From assembly GCA_034766995.1 (NCBI GenBank), contig CM068318.1:3154501-3218500 (forward strand): a DNA stretch of 64,000 nt, read 5' to 3'. Position 1 is the stretch's first letter. Each line of letters starts with the position of its first letter. The notes under the pieces are model-generated. The model was not told where the DNA came from, ran no database searches, and was given only the letters and a program-made list of their open reading frames with translations. This DNA comes from Acanthacorydalis orientalis. Lineage: Eukaryota; Arthropoda; Insecta; Megaloptera; Corydalidae. Made by a program: the position numbers and the translations under genes. Below, in pieces: positions 38,945-50,650 of the stretch.

Positions 38945-39221
38945 ATTTTTTTAATAAACAACTTATAGATTCATCTCTGTTTATAAAAAAGTTTTGTATA
39001 TTTTACTGTTTAAAATAAACAATTTGTAGATATTTAATTGTTCTTAATAAATGATTTGCAGCTATTTCATTTGTTTAATAAGAAATTAATAAATAATTCA
39101 AGATTCTGTAAACAATTTGCAGATACTTCATTATGTTTATTAAATAATTCACAGATGTTCCATTTTTCAATCAATAAATTCCACATATTTCACTGCGTTT
39201 AATAGAAAATTATCAGCCGTT
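38945..39221. repeat. Diverged ~32-bp minisatellite
   Basis: Eight to nine loosely conserved units of 30-33 bp. Each resembles TCATTGTTTAATAAA followed by an AATTTGCAGATATT-like block. That block recurs near 39021, 39053, 39113, 39147, 39179 and 39209, spacings of 32, 60 (two units), 33, 32 and 31. Units differ by substitutions and small indels, so the array is old. Confidence 0.75.
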
Positions 39222-39896
39222 CACGACACGGTCCATAAACGTGTATGTAAAAAGATTTCCTTGCAATTTATGTTAAGATAAAATATAATTATTAATAATT
39301 ACCGAACGAGACTTTCATTTTACTTGAAATTCAATTCGATTCGTGTTAAAATGTCGATCAAAAAATCTGATCGACATCCAAACACCACGTGGTTTCCACT
39401 CGCGAAGCTGACATAAATATCCAGCGAGTACAATAAACTTTTTTATAGCCAATAAATATTTTATAACGAAATCTTTCTTGCGTTCTTGATTTGCTAATAA
39501 TTGATTGAATTAAATTACCACACGGCATTCCTACGAATTAGGTAACCATCAACGTTCAATCTACTTATTAGAGACGTCGAATAGAACCGTGTGTGCCAAT
39601 CGATTCACTGAAATGAATGATAAACGAAACGATTTTTTCATATCTCGATTCGTGTAAAATCATTGTCAGTGTATTTTATTCAATTAGAATTTAAGTTCTC
39701 GTTATCAATTTCCGAAACATACTAAATTCAAGACTAACAGTAACTGTCGGTCAGACTGATTTTCTATGAAATTAAATAAATACTAAAAAATCAGATATTT
39801 TAATCTACAAATATAAATAGATAATCTACTGCTGGTATTCGTTCTTTTGGATTAGCTGTATGCTTTCCACTACTAAGTGTTTATTTTCAAGTTGAT

Positions 39897-39995
39897 TTTG
39901 AAGAATTTTTTTAGCTGATCCCAAAGGACTTATGAGCATTTCGATGAAGATATCATCATCCTCAGAGTAATAAAGTACAGAAAAATCTCAGATAT
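39897..39995. mobile_element. Foldback MITE fragment
   Basis: Central part of the left arm only: TTATGAGCATTTCGATGAAG, ATATCATCATCCTCAGAGTA and ATAAAGTACAGAAAAATCTC. Confidence 0.6.
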
Positions 39996-40142
39996 ACTAT
40001 TCTATTTAAAGAAGAAGTTTCAAGCAGAAAAGAAAAAAATAAAAGTCTAGTTTAATCGATTTAATTCGATTTTCAAACTTACAGTACCTGTTTTTTCTGT
40101 GTACTGATCGAGAAATAATTCTCCACAACACAATTCTGACAT

Positions 40143-40318
40143 ATGGCTAAATTCACTATCACAAATGAATTCTTTTTGCATCTCATAACCCACACAAAAA
40201 ATCCCTAATCGAAAATGTTCAATAAATTAATATAAATCATTTTTGATTGTTGCTTATACGGATTTCGATGACCATTTCAATCATCTTCGAAGCGCCAAGG
40301 TAGAGAAAAATCTATGAA
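40143..40318. mobile_element. Foldback MITE copy (left arm)
   Basis: A well preserved left arm: ATGGCTAAATTCACTATCAC, AAATGAATTCTTTTTGCATC, ATCGAAAATGTTCAATAAAT, TCATTTTTGATTGTTGCTTA, GATTTCGATGACC. The right arm is absent. Confidence 0.75.
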
Positions 40319-40697
40319 ATCGAATTTCGATACAGCGTTAGAAATATATTGTAACAAGAACAAAAAAGTCTTCGAACTTTTTGATCGGATCTTGTACATA
40401 AATAAAAGTGAAACTGTTACTTGCTATCTAGTTTAAACGAAACAAAAATCAAATATAACAGATTGTCAGATTATTTTCTACACTAATAAAGTAGACACTT
40501 TTTTTTATTTAGAACCGAATTTAATAACCGGTGAATAAAATTTAAAATTCAGTCCATCGCTCCTTTTTTTGCAAGTAATAATTCTAATAAAGAAATATAA
40601 ATTCTAATTAAATCGAATGAAAAAATGTGTAATTAAATTTGTTTATGATATTATCTTTAATGATAATTCGGCACGATCCTACGTACAAAGAGACACT

Positions 40698-40703
40698 GTA
40701 TAT

Positions 40704-40776
<73 letters not shown>
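40698..40776. repeat. (TACA)n(TA)n microsatellite
   Basis: A short CATA run precedes a long TA tract. Confidence 0.97.
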
Positions 40777-40780
<4 letters not shown>

Positions 40781-41069
40781 CATATTTACATTTACATACG
40801 TAATTATCCATATCTTAGTTTATATCAAAAGGAAATATATTTTATATATATTTTTTTTTTACAATATTACTATAACATTCTGTCATTGAAGTTTCGTGGG
40901 CAGTACATAAATACTTTAGATAGCATCTGTTTTGCATACTGAGCTCAATGACTAACTGTACCTAGTCTTTCTAATGGAATCCAAATTGAAAAGAATATAC
41001 AACATGCATACCTACAAGTATGTATAAAAATAAAAGTGTTTTCTTTAATAAAAATTGTGTTATTATGTG

Positions 41070-41072
41070 ATA

Positions 41073-41132
<60 letters not shown>
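41070..41132. repeat. (TA)n microsatellite
   Basis: About 60 bp with one G interruption. Confidence 0.97.
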
Positions 41133-41134
<2 letters not shown>

Positions 41135-41733
41135 ACATATTTGAAAATTATATAATTTAACACGAATGTAAATTTGAATACAATAAAACCACAAAGATAA
41201 TTACGATTGTGAAACTATAATTCGTGCTGGGAAACAATGCCCGATTGTCTTTTCGAAAAAAGAAAAAAAAACATTTTTCAAAACATATTCGAAACTGCTT
41301 AAGAAACACAGAGACAATGACGTCGAAAGTCTGATCATAAAGACAGATAGGAAGTCGAAAATTGACGTGACATTTACTTATTTCGTAAAGCCGAAACGGA
41401 AATTGAACTGAACACTTTTTTTCTATCTGCGAGCAATTAATTAACGTTCATTTGTACAGTTAGTGATTTTTATGTTCGGATATGTGTGTAAACAAAACGA
41501 ACGGATTGGATGTTGTGACCTTTAAGTGAACATGAAACGTCTAACCGAGCACACATTCATTGTATTTCGTAAACGGATGTCGGGATCTCGTTAGAGAGAT
41601 GGGAGAGAATGTTTTTATTATGCTATAATAGAGATATCTGAAATTATCAAATAATATTAACTAATACGATACTAATTCATCCAGTTTGGATGGTTTTTGG
41701 ACTTTTTGTGCTAGAAAAAAAACAGGCAGGACA

Positions 41734-41800
41734 CTGGCTGAATTCACTTTCACATACGAACAGTTTTTTCATCCTGCAAACCACAAATCTTTTCTTTTAT
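41734..41800. mobile_element. Foldback MITE terminal fragment
   Basis: Only the left terminus remains: TGGCTGAATTCACTTTCACA, then TTTTTTCATCCTGCAAACCA, followed at once by a T-run/A-run. Confidence 0.55.
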
Positions 41801-42039
41801 TTTTTTTTTTAAAAAAATATTCTGTACTGATCCTCAGAGATCCATCAGACTGTATTGTCATTAAAATCAATCTTATGACTCAATATTCAATTTGTTAGAC
41901 AGTTGACTTGAAATAATCTTTAAATTTGAAATTCCTTTATACTAAAATATAGTATATACGTATCTGTGAGTACACAATGCATCATCTTTTCTATAAAAAA
42001 AAACAAACCGCGAACAGACGTGAATAAAACATGTCAGAT

Positions 42040-42450
42040 ATACGGAAACAATACCGAACGAACCGGCGACCGTTCGTTAATGCGTCTCGCTGTTTTCAGA
42101 CTGCACTGCATGTGCATACACACACACACACACACGTGCACGCACGCATATGTATGGATTCGTCGTGCGTATCTCATTCACGTAACTCGTTCTCCATAAA
42201 CAACTATCGATGGCCTCCAGTTTTTATAACAATCTAGGAGTTGTAAATCGTGCTTCGGTCAGTTGACGTCCACCTGTCAACGTGCGAATGTCTTGTCAAT
42301 CACGTCATTATATTATCATTAATCGTTGGAAATATTAAATGCGAGCCGGCGATGGAACTTCGTAGACAATTTATCTTGCAGATTAATACATAACGCTTCG
42401 TGTCCATTTGATATTATTATTAGCGCCGTGCGACGAGCACGTCGTAATAC
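42040..42450. promoter_or_regulatory. Candidate enhancer island in intron 1
   Basis: GC-richer DNA with an inverted repeat GTTGAC (42262-42267) / GTCAAC (42276-42281) and TGTCAATCA at 42294-42302, the complement of the PBX/EXD-MEIS/HTH composite site TGATTGACA. A CA tract sits at 42118-42135. Regulatory role is inferred. Confidence 0.3.
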
Positions 42451-42870
42451 AAGCCAAAGTGTAAAAAATGTTCGTAATCGAATTACTTTATAATTGAATA
42501 TTATAATTGAGTTACGTTTTTACGAATGTAAGGTTTCCTCTGCAGATTATCTCGAATCTATTTATACTTTTGTTCGGGATTTTCTTACTTCGGATTTTCT
42601 TTACATTGCACGGTCATTGTTTACATCACAGAACAGTGAATAATTAAATTATACACTTCCGAGATCCAGATTATAAAAATAATCCTAATGTTTTATACAG
42701 GGATAGGAGAACATCTTTGATCTTGTGTTGCATACTTTTTTCAGAAGACATCTTATGTGATCTCATATGACAAGAAAATAAGAAAAAACACTGAAAACAG
42801 ATGTCTTTTTTATTGAGATTCTTATCGATTAATGTCAAGAAAATGTCAGACATGCAAGTCCTGACACTAA

Positions 42871-43145
42871 CTGACTAAATTCATTTTCACAACTGATTTG
42901 TTTCCTCACTCCATAAATCATAAAAAAATTCTAATCAAAAATGTTCAGTAAATCATTGTTGATCATCTTTAATTGATGCTTGTACACATTTCGATGATGC
43001 CTTCATCATTTTCAGAGCGTGAAGATGATTGAACAACAATCAAAAACAATTAATAATAATTTATTTAATATTTTTGACCAGAAAAAAGATTGCGATATCT
43101 AGAGTAAAAAAATAACACATTTGTGAAAATGAATTTAGCCACAGG
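42871..43145. mobile_element. Foldback MITE copy (full)
   Basis: Left: CTGACTAAATTCATTTTCAC, ACTCCATAAATCATAAAAAA, CTAATCAAAAATGTTCAGTA, ATTTCGATGATGCC. Right: GAACAACAATCAAAAACAAT, AATATTTTTGACCAG, TTTGTGAAAATGAATTTAGC and CACAG. Both ends match the family termini. Confidence 0.82.
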
Positions 43146-43339
43146 GCCAGCACTTGATTGAAACAAGATTCGATTTTTTTTAAATATGAGAAACAGACAG
43201 GTTTTAATCAACATCAGTGTAACTTGCAGGTTTTAAATTCTAACCACTAGTTATAGAAATGGAGATATTATACAATATTTCTACTGACATGAGAATCTAT
43301 ATTTTTTACTTGTAAAAAAGGCGATCCTTACGAAATAAA

Positions 43340-43720
43340 TAAAATAATAAAAACGCGTGCACACACGAAATGTTACTCGTCCACGACTATTTTCCGGTGA
43401 GGTAACATTTATCCGTGAGAGAATGTCACAAGACCAGTAAATGCACTGAAATCTTGCTATACAACACACATGTCCGCGAGTGAACAATGTATCAACACAG
43501 TAATAGTGGAGTGTCTGGGACCGGCGTAACAGAGAGCAACGGAGCTCGGTCAGTCGACACGACGTGTCCGTAACGCTCTTAACATTCTTGGACATCTTCG
43601 ACTAAAACCACATGCGTTAATCTAACACGCCGTTCGTCCACAAACCGCAACGGCTCATCGTATTTGATTAAGCGATACTTACGTTATGCGTTTCTATCTT
43701 AATAACGGACGATCCGGCTC
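43340..43720. promoter_or_regulatory. CpG-rich island in intron 1
   Basis: A repeat-free block with many CpGs (GGACCGGCGTAACAG, CAGTCGACACGACGTGTCCG). A 104-codon minus-strand frame (43281-43595) shows no domain and is Cys/Arg/Ser-biased, so I do not call it a gene. Confidence 0.25.
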
Positions 43721-44559
43721 GCGTTGTTGAAATGAAAGAGATTTTTTTCGCGTTAAAATGCATGTAATACTTTCGATTATTAGATACAATTCAGTGGGTG
43801 GAATAATTCGAATGGGAGGAGTGCGAGTCGAAAGGTTATAACAGAGAAAGGTTCTGCATTTCAAAATCAATCAACTATCGAAACAGGACAGGCGATAAAA
43901 AGTAGAAACGCAGTAAAGTACGGACGAAATAATGGATGAATTAAAATCAAACATGTAATAGAAAATTGAACAAGAAATTGTGATATGGTTTTTCATAAGG
44001 ATATTTTTTTAAAAAGAAACATTAGTAATTCTAAAACAATTCTTTGATATTTCGGAGGTAAAAAACATAGATAATAAAGTATAAAGAAATGCAACATAAA
44101 AAACAATATTATAAAATATCGAATTCCCGATTCAGAAAAAAATACATATTCGAAGATTGAGATGAAAAAATGTTTTTAAAATGGCCGTTCAAACATGATA
44201 GCTAATTTAATCAAAAAATACAAACAGTAAGAAGGCAAAAATCGAGTAAAAAATTGAAACATAAAAGGATGAACATAAAAAAATCATATTATAACATAAA
44301 AAAAATATGTACAATTTAAAAACATGACTAATTTAAAAAAAAACCCTCCATAATAATAGAACAAAATCCGTGGAAAACTCGGCAGAACACGAACGAAATA
44401 TATAATAAATATCTTTCAACGTTACTGCCATGCACATTCCAGCTACATTACAAGATGAGTTAGATACTTTAATAGCTAGTTAGACGACGCTACACACATT
44501 CTAAAACCTACATAACTGTCTATTTGTTTTTAACACGGCACGTATATTTTTTTTCACTC

Positions 44560-45130
44560 TGAAACATCAACACCAAAGCAATAAGTGCAGATGAAAATGA
44601 TTCACTATAACGGTTATTGTGTCGAGATACGGAAGTAAACTGTCCGGTTCGATTTTCTTGTTTTATCTCGTTGTATTGTTTTTGTAGCCATAGACAGATC
44701 TTACATTACAATAGCGCTACGGAATAACAAACATCGACTGATATATACCTCTGCGCGGTCTACAAAATGACCCCTCGGAGAGCGCACACGTGTTACGTCA
44801 CACACGTGCTAAGTGCGCGCACACAAGAACATGTGTATCGGCGAGGCAATTCGATATGTTCTCTTTTTCTAAAAATATCGAAATTGTTCCAGGCAGCCAA
44901 TTAGCCATTTAAAAACATATACTGTCAACGTACCGTCCCGTCGATGTCGTCCCCGTTGTAATAATACCGTCTTATGCGTTTCCCTCCGCCCCCTCGTGCG
45001 TTCTTGTTCTTTTATTTTTCGTATCGGTTTATTCACGGACCGTGAAACTTAATCCTCTTCGACGGACGGACTCGAAACAATCTCTCTCTTACCGGTTTAT
45101 TATTGTCAAAACGCACGAAACGATCGTCTC
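44560..45130. promoter_or_regulatory. CpG-rich island with E-box/CRE/E-box cluster
   Basis: CACGTG at 44787-44792, TTACGTCA at 44793-44800 and CACGTG at 44803-44808 lie within 22 bp, in a CpG-rich block about 5 kb inside intron 1. E-boxes bind bHLH factors (CLOCK/CYCLE, MYC/MAX classes) and the CRE binds bZIP factors of the CREB class. An enhancer or alternative promoter is plausible. Confidence 0.4.
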
Positions 45131-47066
45131 ATCTATTTATATCTTTAATTGGAATTAATATTTATTTAACAGTTATCTCTCGTTAACTTATTTTATAACG
45201 TGTCCGTTGACAAGGCATGAACAGAAAATGGTATCAACGTGTACGGTTCGAATAAAATATTCATTTTATGCGAACCCGTTCGATACAATACTTTTTTTTA
45301 TTTAATTTTTAACGCATGCCGGAGATAATTACATTTCTAAATATGTACTGAATATTTCTTGGATGAACAATCGAATATTTAGTGACGAGAAAAAGTGATG
45401 GCGTCGAAGAACAATTTAATCGTTTAATAAAATAATACTTTAAGTATTTTTCATGCTTTTGTCCTTACATCGTTCTGGATCATCTTCTATCGTAGATTCG
45501 TATACCACTCGAGCTCATTTTTTTAATAAATCCTTCTCCGATTCATTCGTTCCTTTCTCTCTTCAATCTAATTGTGTCGGCGCTGCATCTCATATAACCG
45601 TTTTCGTGTGCTCCTAGTTTCTTTTTATTTTCATTTTTAAGAATCAAATCTCATATACTTAACACAGTACAGACACCATCGACTATTTTTCAATATGTGC
45701 TTATTCGATCTAATGAAGATAAAACTTCATCCTATTATTAAGGTTTACACAGACTATTTAGTATGTCTTTTCAGAATATACGAATACGAACATTAAACAA
45801 TTAAAAATAAGGCACGTTGTCCCGTGGGTTTCCCTCTTTCAAAATCAGTCAAGTAAATCTGTTCAAGACGTCAACATCTACCTGAAGAACGCCCTCGTGC
45901 CGAAACTAGTAGTGAAGAACAGAAACTTCTGATTAAAAAGAAAAAAGACCGACAAGACAACATATCAGTGGGTTCACAGGTATAGAAACATACAATTACA
46001 ATTAAAAAAAAACAAGGTAATTCGCAGATTATTAAAATACTTAATAAATTTCAAAAAATAAAAAAAACACAACACGACGCGAATGAGCCTGTATTTACAA
46101 AGAAAAAAAATGCATATGTATGCGCAGGTATAAAACAACATGATAATAATACCATTGTTCTCCCAGCTGATTACTTAATTTCATTTTCGCATAATATTAT
46201 CATTGTATACATCATTATACAAAATGTAATTCCATCAAGTGGAAATTTGCATAATGAGGATAATTAAGATATTAAAGTTTACTTACAACTCACTTTAAAG
46301 TTATTTATTCAACGTAAAGTACTCACTTTCGACATACCTTGAATATTATTCACAATTTAATTCTGCTTAACATTATTCTTTCGTTGTTAAAAAAAATATA
46401 ATTTTATTTCAAAGATAATTCAATCTTTCTATTATTTATTGTGGTCAATTCTCTTAGTTCAATTACTGTTTTTTTTTATCTCTGTAATTCATCATCTATT
46501 AAGTATAGCAAGCCTTTTCTCATGTAACATTATTACAATCAAATTACTCCTCGTTAAATAACACTGTAAAACTATAATTCATATTCAGTTCCTTTTACCA
46601 TTTATGCAAATTGGAAACGTATGAAAACATGTATTATTCTAATAAATACTTTGTTATACCATACAACAATATGTCGGATTAAGACGAAAACATGCGACCC
46701 GTACACACATTTTATGTATTACACGCATACAAAGTGACTAGGAATGTATTTTCTTTCCTCTCTATCAACTTTTTCCATTAGAGACACACCATTGTTCATT
46801 AATATAAAACAATATTGATAGTTGAACTGTTACACAATACATACTTTTACCTGATACTGCGTTCTTTCTCAAAGATCAAAAATTATTGCACGTTTCATAT
46901 AACAGTCGCTGCTCTATACAAGTCTAGAAAATTAAACTACTGAGAACGTGCGGAGTTTTATATATCTAGTTGAATTAAATTACAAAATAGATTTCTTCGA
47001 ATACATACACAATACATTAATCGGATTAAATGTAGAATGCGTTCATAAGAATATACACAAACATGT

Positions 47067-47069
<3 letters not shown>

Positions 47070-47121
<52 letters not shown>
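47070..47121. repeat. (TA)n microsatellite
   Basis: About 50 bp of AT; intron 1. Confidence 0.97.
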
Positions 47122-47122
<1 letters not shown>

Positions 47123-47367
47123 TGTTCAATAATAGCGTTAAAAGATTCCTAATAGGATAATATGAATATACTTGCTTTAGCTAAGAAACAATACTTGTAT
47201 TCAAATTCTTTTTATTAACTGAAAATAAACATTCGAACAAAATAATAAAGAAAAATGAATTAAAATCGAGATGATCGTTTCTTAAGTCACTCTTTTGCAA
47301 GTCAACATATTCTAAACACTTGTATAAAATGTTTAAACACAATCAATATACAATCAAGTAATCACAC

Positions 47368-47585
47368 TGTGACTAAATTCTCTTTCACAAATGAATTCTT
47401 CTTTTATTCCACAAAGTACAAAAAAAATGTCGATCGAAAATGTTCAATAAATCATTTTTGATCACATTTAAGATCACTACAATTAAACAACAATAAAAAT
47501 TACGAATTACTGAATATTTTTAATCAGATTTTGCTTATAATCTGTGAGAGAATTTAAATCCATTTGTAAAAATGAGTTATCTAAT
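47368..47585. mobile_element. Foldback MITE copy (centre deleted)
   Basis: Left: TGTGACTAAATTCTCTTTCA, CAAATGAATTC, GATCGAAAATGTTCAATAAA. Right: AAACAACAATAAAAATTACG, ACTGAATATTTTTAATCAG, CCATTTGTAAAAATGAG. Confidence 0.75.
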
Positions 47586-48868
47586 TTATACTACACATCT
47601 ACATTTCCTTTTTTTAAAAAAAAACACTTTATAAAGATAACAAACAGTAACAACACTTAAAATAAGTACAAATGGTTCAAATCTAAAGTCAATTCTCAGA
47701 AAAGAATGTTTCATATATATTTAATCATCATGAGATTTTTTTCTAACTATAAATTATTACAATGATGATGTAAATTGTCACATGTACATGTTTTCTTGCT
47801 GAATAATTTTCCTAGAATTTTAGTAATATAATATAAATAGTTTCATCTTACTAAGAATGTCTAATATGAGTAAAATTCAAATTAAAAGAGTGTAGGTGTT
47901 TTTTTTAAAAAAAATAAATTTACAACATATTTGATGTTCTAAACAGGCCTATAATCACACTTTATATTTCAACAAATCGACGCTACTGATTAACAAAAAA
48001 ATAAATAAAAAAAGGACTACAAGAAAAATCGAACATTCCGTTCTTATTATATATTTTTTAAAAAAAAATCTCCACGAACCCTCTAAACGAAAAAAAATAA
48101 GTAAAACCTCTAATTATGTCTCCAGACTAAACACGAAATAATAACAAACATCAATTACTTTAAATGTGTAGAACGAACGTTCGTTTTAAAATAATGATAC
48201 GCATTTCCATGGACTAAAAAACGGTGTCAAGAAAAAAGTATACGGACGGTACTGTAAATAGATAATTTCGAATTGGATTGTGTTTGCTTGCGTGAACAAA
48301 CAAACAGTATCTAACTGTATAAATTCATTTTCAACAGCAATTCACCGTCGTACTTCAAGGAAATTACTTAATTTTCATGCAGTTTCTCTTTTATTGTGAA
48401 ACAAGTAATACTAATTACATGCTGTTTGTATAGTTCAATGACAATTAATTCATTTACGAGGAGGTTTGACTTTTAGCGGATTCTCGTTTGAAATTATTAC
48501 ACACACACTATATATATAAATAAATAATTTAAGAAATACTATCAAAACACCCATAATAAAAAGATACATTTAATAAATATTTATAAAACTTGGAATGAAT
48601 AAAACAACACCGTTAAAAATACATATATTACCGGCTTTATGAAAAATTATCAAGCAAAAATAATTAAAAGAATACTTTTTGAAGGTACAAAATTCAGTTC
48701 TGCCCGTTGAATTACACATAAGACTCTGTTTAATCAGTTAATGCGTTTTGTAATCAGAATTAGTCGATTTTTCATCGTTTAACATATCTCATGAGTACTT
48801 TTATACCTTTTTTATTTCAGAAACGAAACCATATAGCGTTTTATTTGATGTCACGGTACTGACTCCAT

Positions 48869-48939
<71 letters not shown>
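48869..48939. repeat. (TA)n microsatellite
   Basis: About 70 bp with one C interruption, about 1 kb inside intron 1 from exon 1. Confidence 0.97.
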
Positions 48940-48943
<4 letters not shown>

Positions 48944-49904
48944 CACATTTCACTTTATAATTCGAATGAAAACGTGATTAAAGCATTTCCATTTCTTTTC
49001 ATACAGAATTAAAATTTGTAATCTCCGATCATGTTAATAATGTTCTGAGAAATATTAAACGTGAACTTTAAATTAAAATACAGTTGTGTAATGGTTTTAA
49101 ATTGATGAACATTGTACAATAGTTCTAATTTTCACTGTTATGCACAAGAGAAATGTTTGTCGGTACAGAAGAAAAAAACGCCTTGAAATTGTTTATAGTG
49201 TGAAGTAATATTCGTTATGCTACTATAAATTTAATGCAAGCTAGAACAATGTGTACGTAATCGGATAAAGATGTTCAGTTTTGTTGTAATAATCGCCGTT
49301 CACTTCAGTTTCGCAAAAAGAATAAATATTATCCGTGCGCCCTTATAAGGAATGTGGATGGAATATAAAAAAAAGCATTTAGTTATTTACATTCACTCGT
49401 TTATATTTGTCTCTATGATTAATAAAATGGATAAAACAGGAATGCTGTTCGTGCCCTATACGAGAAATTTATATCCATGGTCGTTTTCCAAAAATACAGA
49501 ACCGAGATACGGACTGAATCTAATATTTCGGTTTCTTAAAAAAGTAATACTGATCGTTTTTGTTATTCAAGACTGGAAAAATATCTGTTAAAATATAACG
49601 AAACGAGCATTATTTGTGATTATATTTTATGTGTTCTTTTTAATCAGTTCAAACTCGGATACGAGTACGATAGGTGAGTGTGGATAACATTTGAAACAAC
49701 TGTTTGTGTGTGTGTGTATTGTCACGTGGAATAGAAACGATGCTCTATCTAATTTGATTTATTGCTATTGCGATTCACAGCGTTGTGTGAAATGGCTCTT
49801 CAATAATCATACTAATTGCCGTTAAACGAGCGTGCAAACGGAATGGACACGAGTGCGCTCTCCCCGCCCAATTAGTCGTACAAATTGTATCGGCAAATAC
49901 TCAC

Positions 49905-50650
49905 CGATCGTTTCCACCGTGCCTCGACTTCACCAACTTCACGGCGAACAAAAACTGTATGGCACAAACTAACAAACAACACAGATTCAGTGACAGCGTG
50001 AGCGCGCACAGTGCGAGCGTTACTTCGTACACCACAACGTATTCTTCGGCCGTTATCACTGTCAATTGTTCGGCACGCAACACCTCGCGAACGTCGTTCG
50101 CGGTCACCGGCGATATCTTCAACAGAAATATCAGCGACAACAGCGCCAACAACAAACTCACTAGACACAACAGTCCGAGCGACACGAGCATCTCCTTGAC
50201 GCCGACCTCCTTGGCGCGGCTGTGGAACCGCGACACGAACGTGTTATTGTTTGTACTGTTACTGTTCGGCGCGGCGCTCGTGTTGTTCGGGATCCGCGAT
50301 ATGTTCGACGCGTTTATCCTCGATATATTCAGGCCGCCGTTCGATATCTTCGGCGGCGGTTGCGTCGCGCCGGGACTGATGCTGCTCGAATTGCCGCCGA
50401 TCGAGTGCTTCGACGAGTTCAACATCGAGATGTTCAGCGCCTGCTGATGGATCCGTAACGGCATCCCGCCGGAATTCATGTTCGCCGCCGACGAGCGATA
50501 CCGGTGCGACGACTGCGACGCGGCCACTGAACTCGGATCGATCCGAGGTTCCATCACCATCGAACTATCGGGTCGAGTCACATGGCGGCCTCCCGAAGAG
50601 ACGCCCCCGTTCGCCGCCCCTGACGGAGACGTCAACATGTGCTTTAACAT
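49905..50650 (-). CDS. TMEM221-like four-TM protein, exon 1
   Basis: This exon encodes residues 1-248 plus two bases of codon 249. Residues 1-150 are Ser/Asn/Gly-rich and probably disordered and cytosolic. TM1 is about 154-178 (MLVSLGLLCLVSLLLALLSL) and TM2 about 205-237 (YEVTLALCALTLSLNLCCLL). A donor CG|GTGAGT ends the exon at 49905, and the frame stops four bases into the intron, as expected for a real boundary. The ATG has A at -3 and an in-frame TAG six codons before it. The arrangement of two TM hairpins joined by a short basic linker, with long flexible tails, resembles TMEM221; function in that family is poorly known. The exon is strongly CpG-rich against AT-rich flanks. Confidence that this is a real gene is about 0.9; the family name about 0.55. 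Confidence 0.85.

Larger units (their letters stand above)
20915..49904 (-). other. Intron 1 of the TMEM221-like gene (about 29 kb)
   Basis: A 28,990-nt phase-2 intron, donor GTGAGT and acceptor TGTTACAG. It carries most MITE copies, many TA arrays, the transposase relic at 33654-34590, the 32-bp minisatellite at 38945-39221 and CpG-rich islands near 24000, 27720, 30570, 36000, 42040, 43340 and 44560. Long 5' introns usually hold regulatory DNA. Micro-exons or nested non-coding RNAs cannot be excluded. Between the named items I see only AT-rich sequence. Confidence 0.75.

Noticed and set aside
43281..43595. 104-codon minus-strand frame
   Set aside because: No domain, odd Cys/Arg/Ser composition in a CpG-rich island, no splice context; better seen as open by composition.
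45883..45935. CTGAAGAACGCC and GTGCCGAAAC, a phrase often seen near 3' ends of Penelope-like or other retroelements
   Set aside because: No reverse transcriptase or endonuclease coding remains nearby; too short to call.
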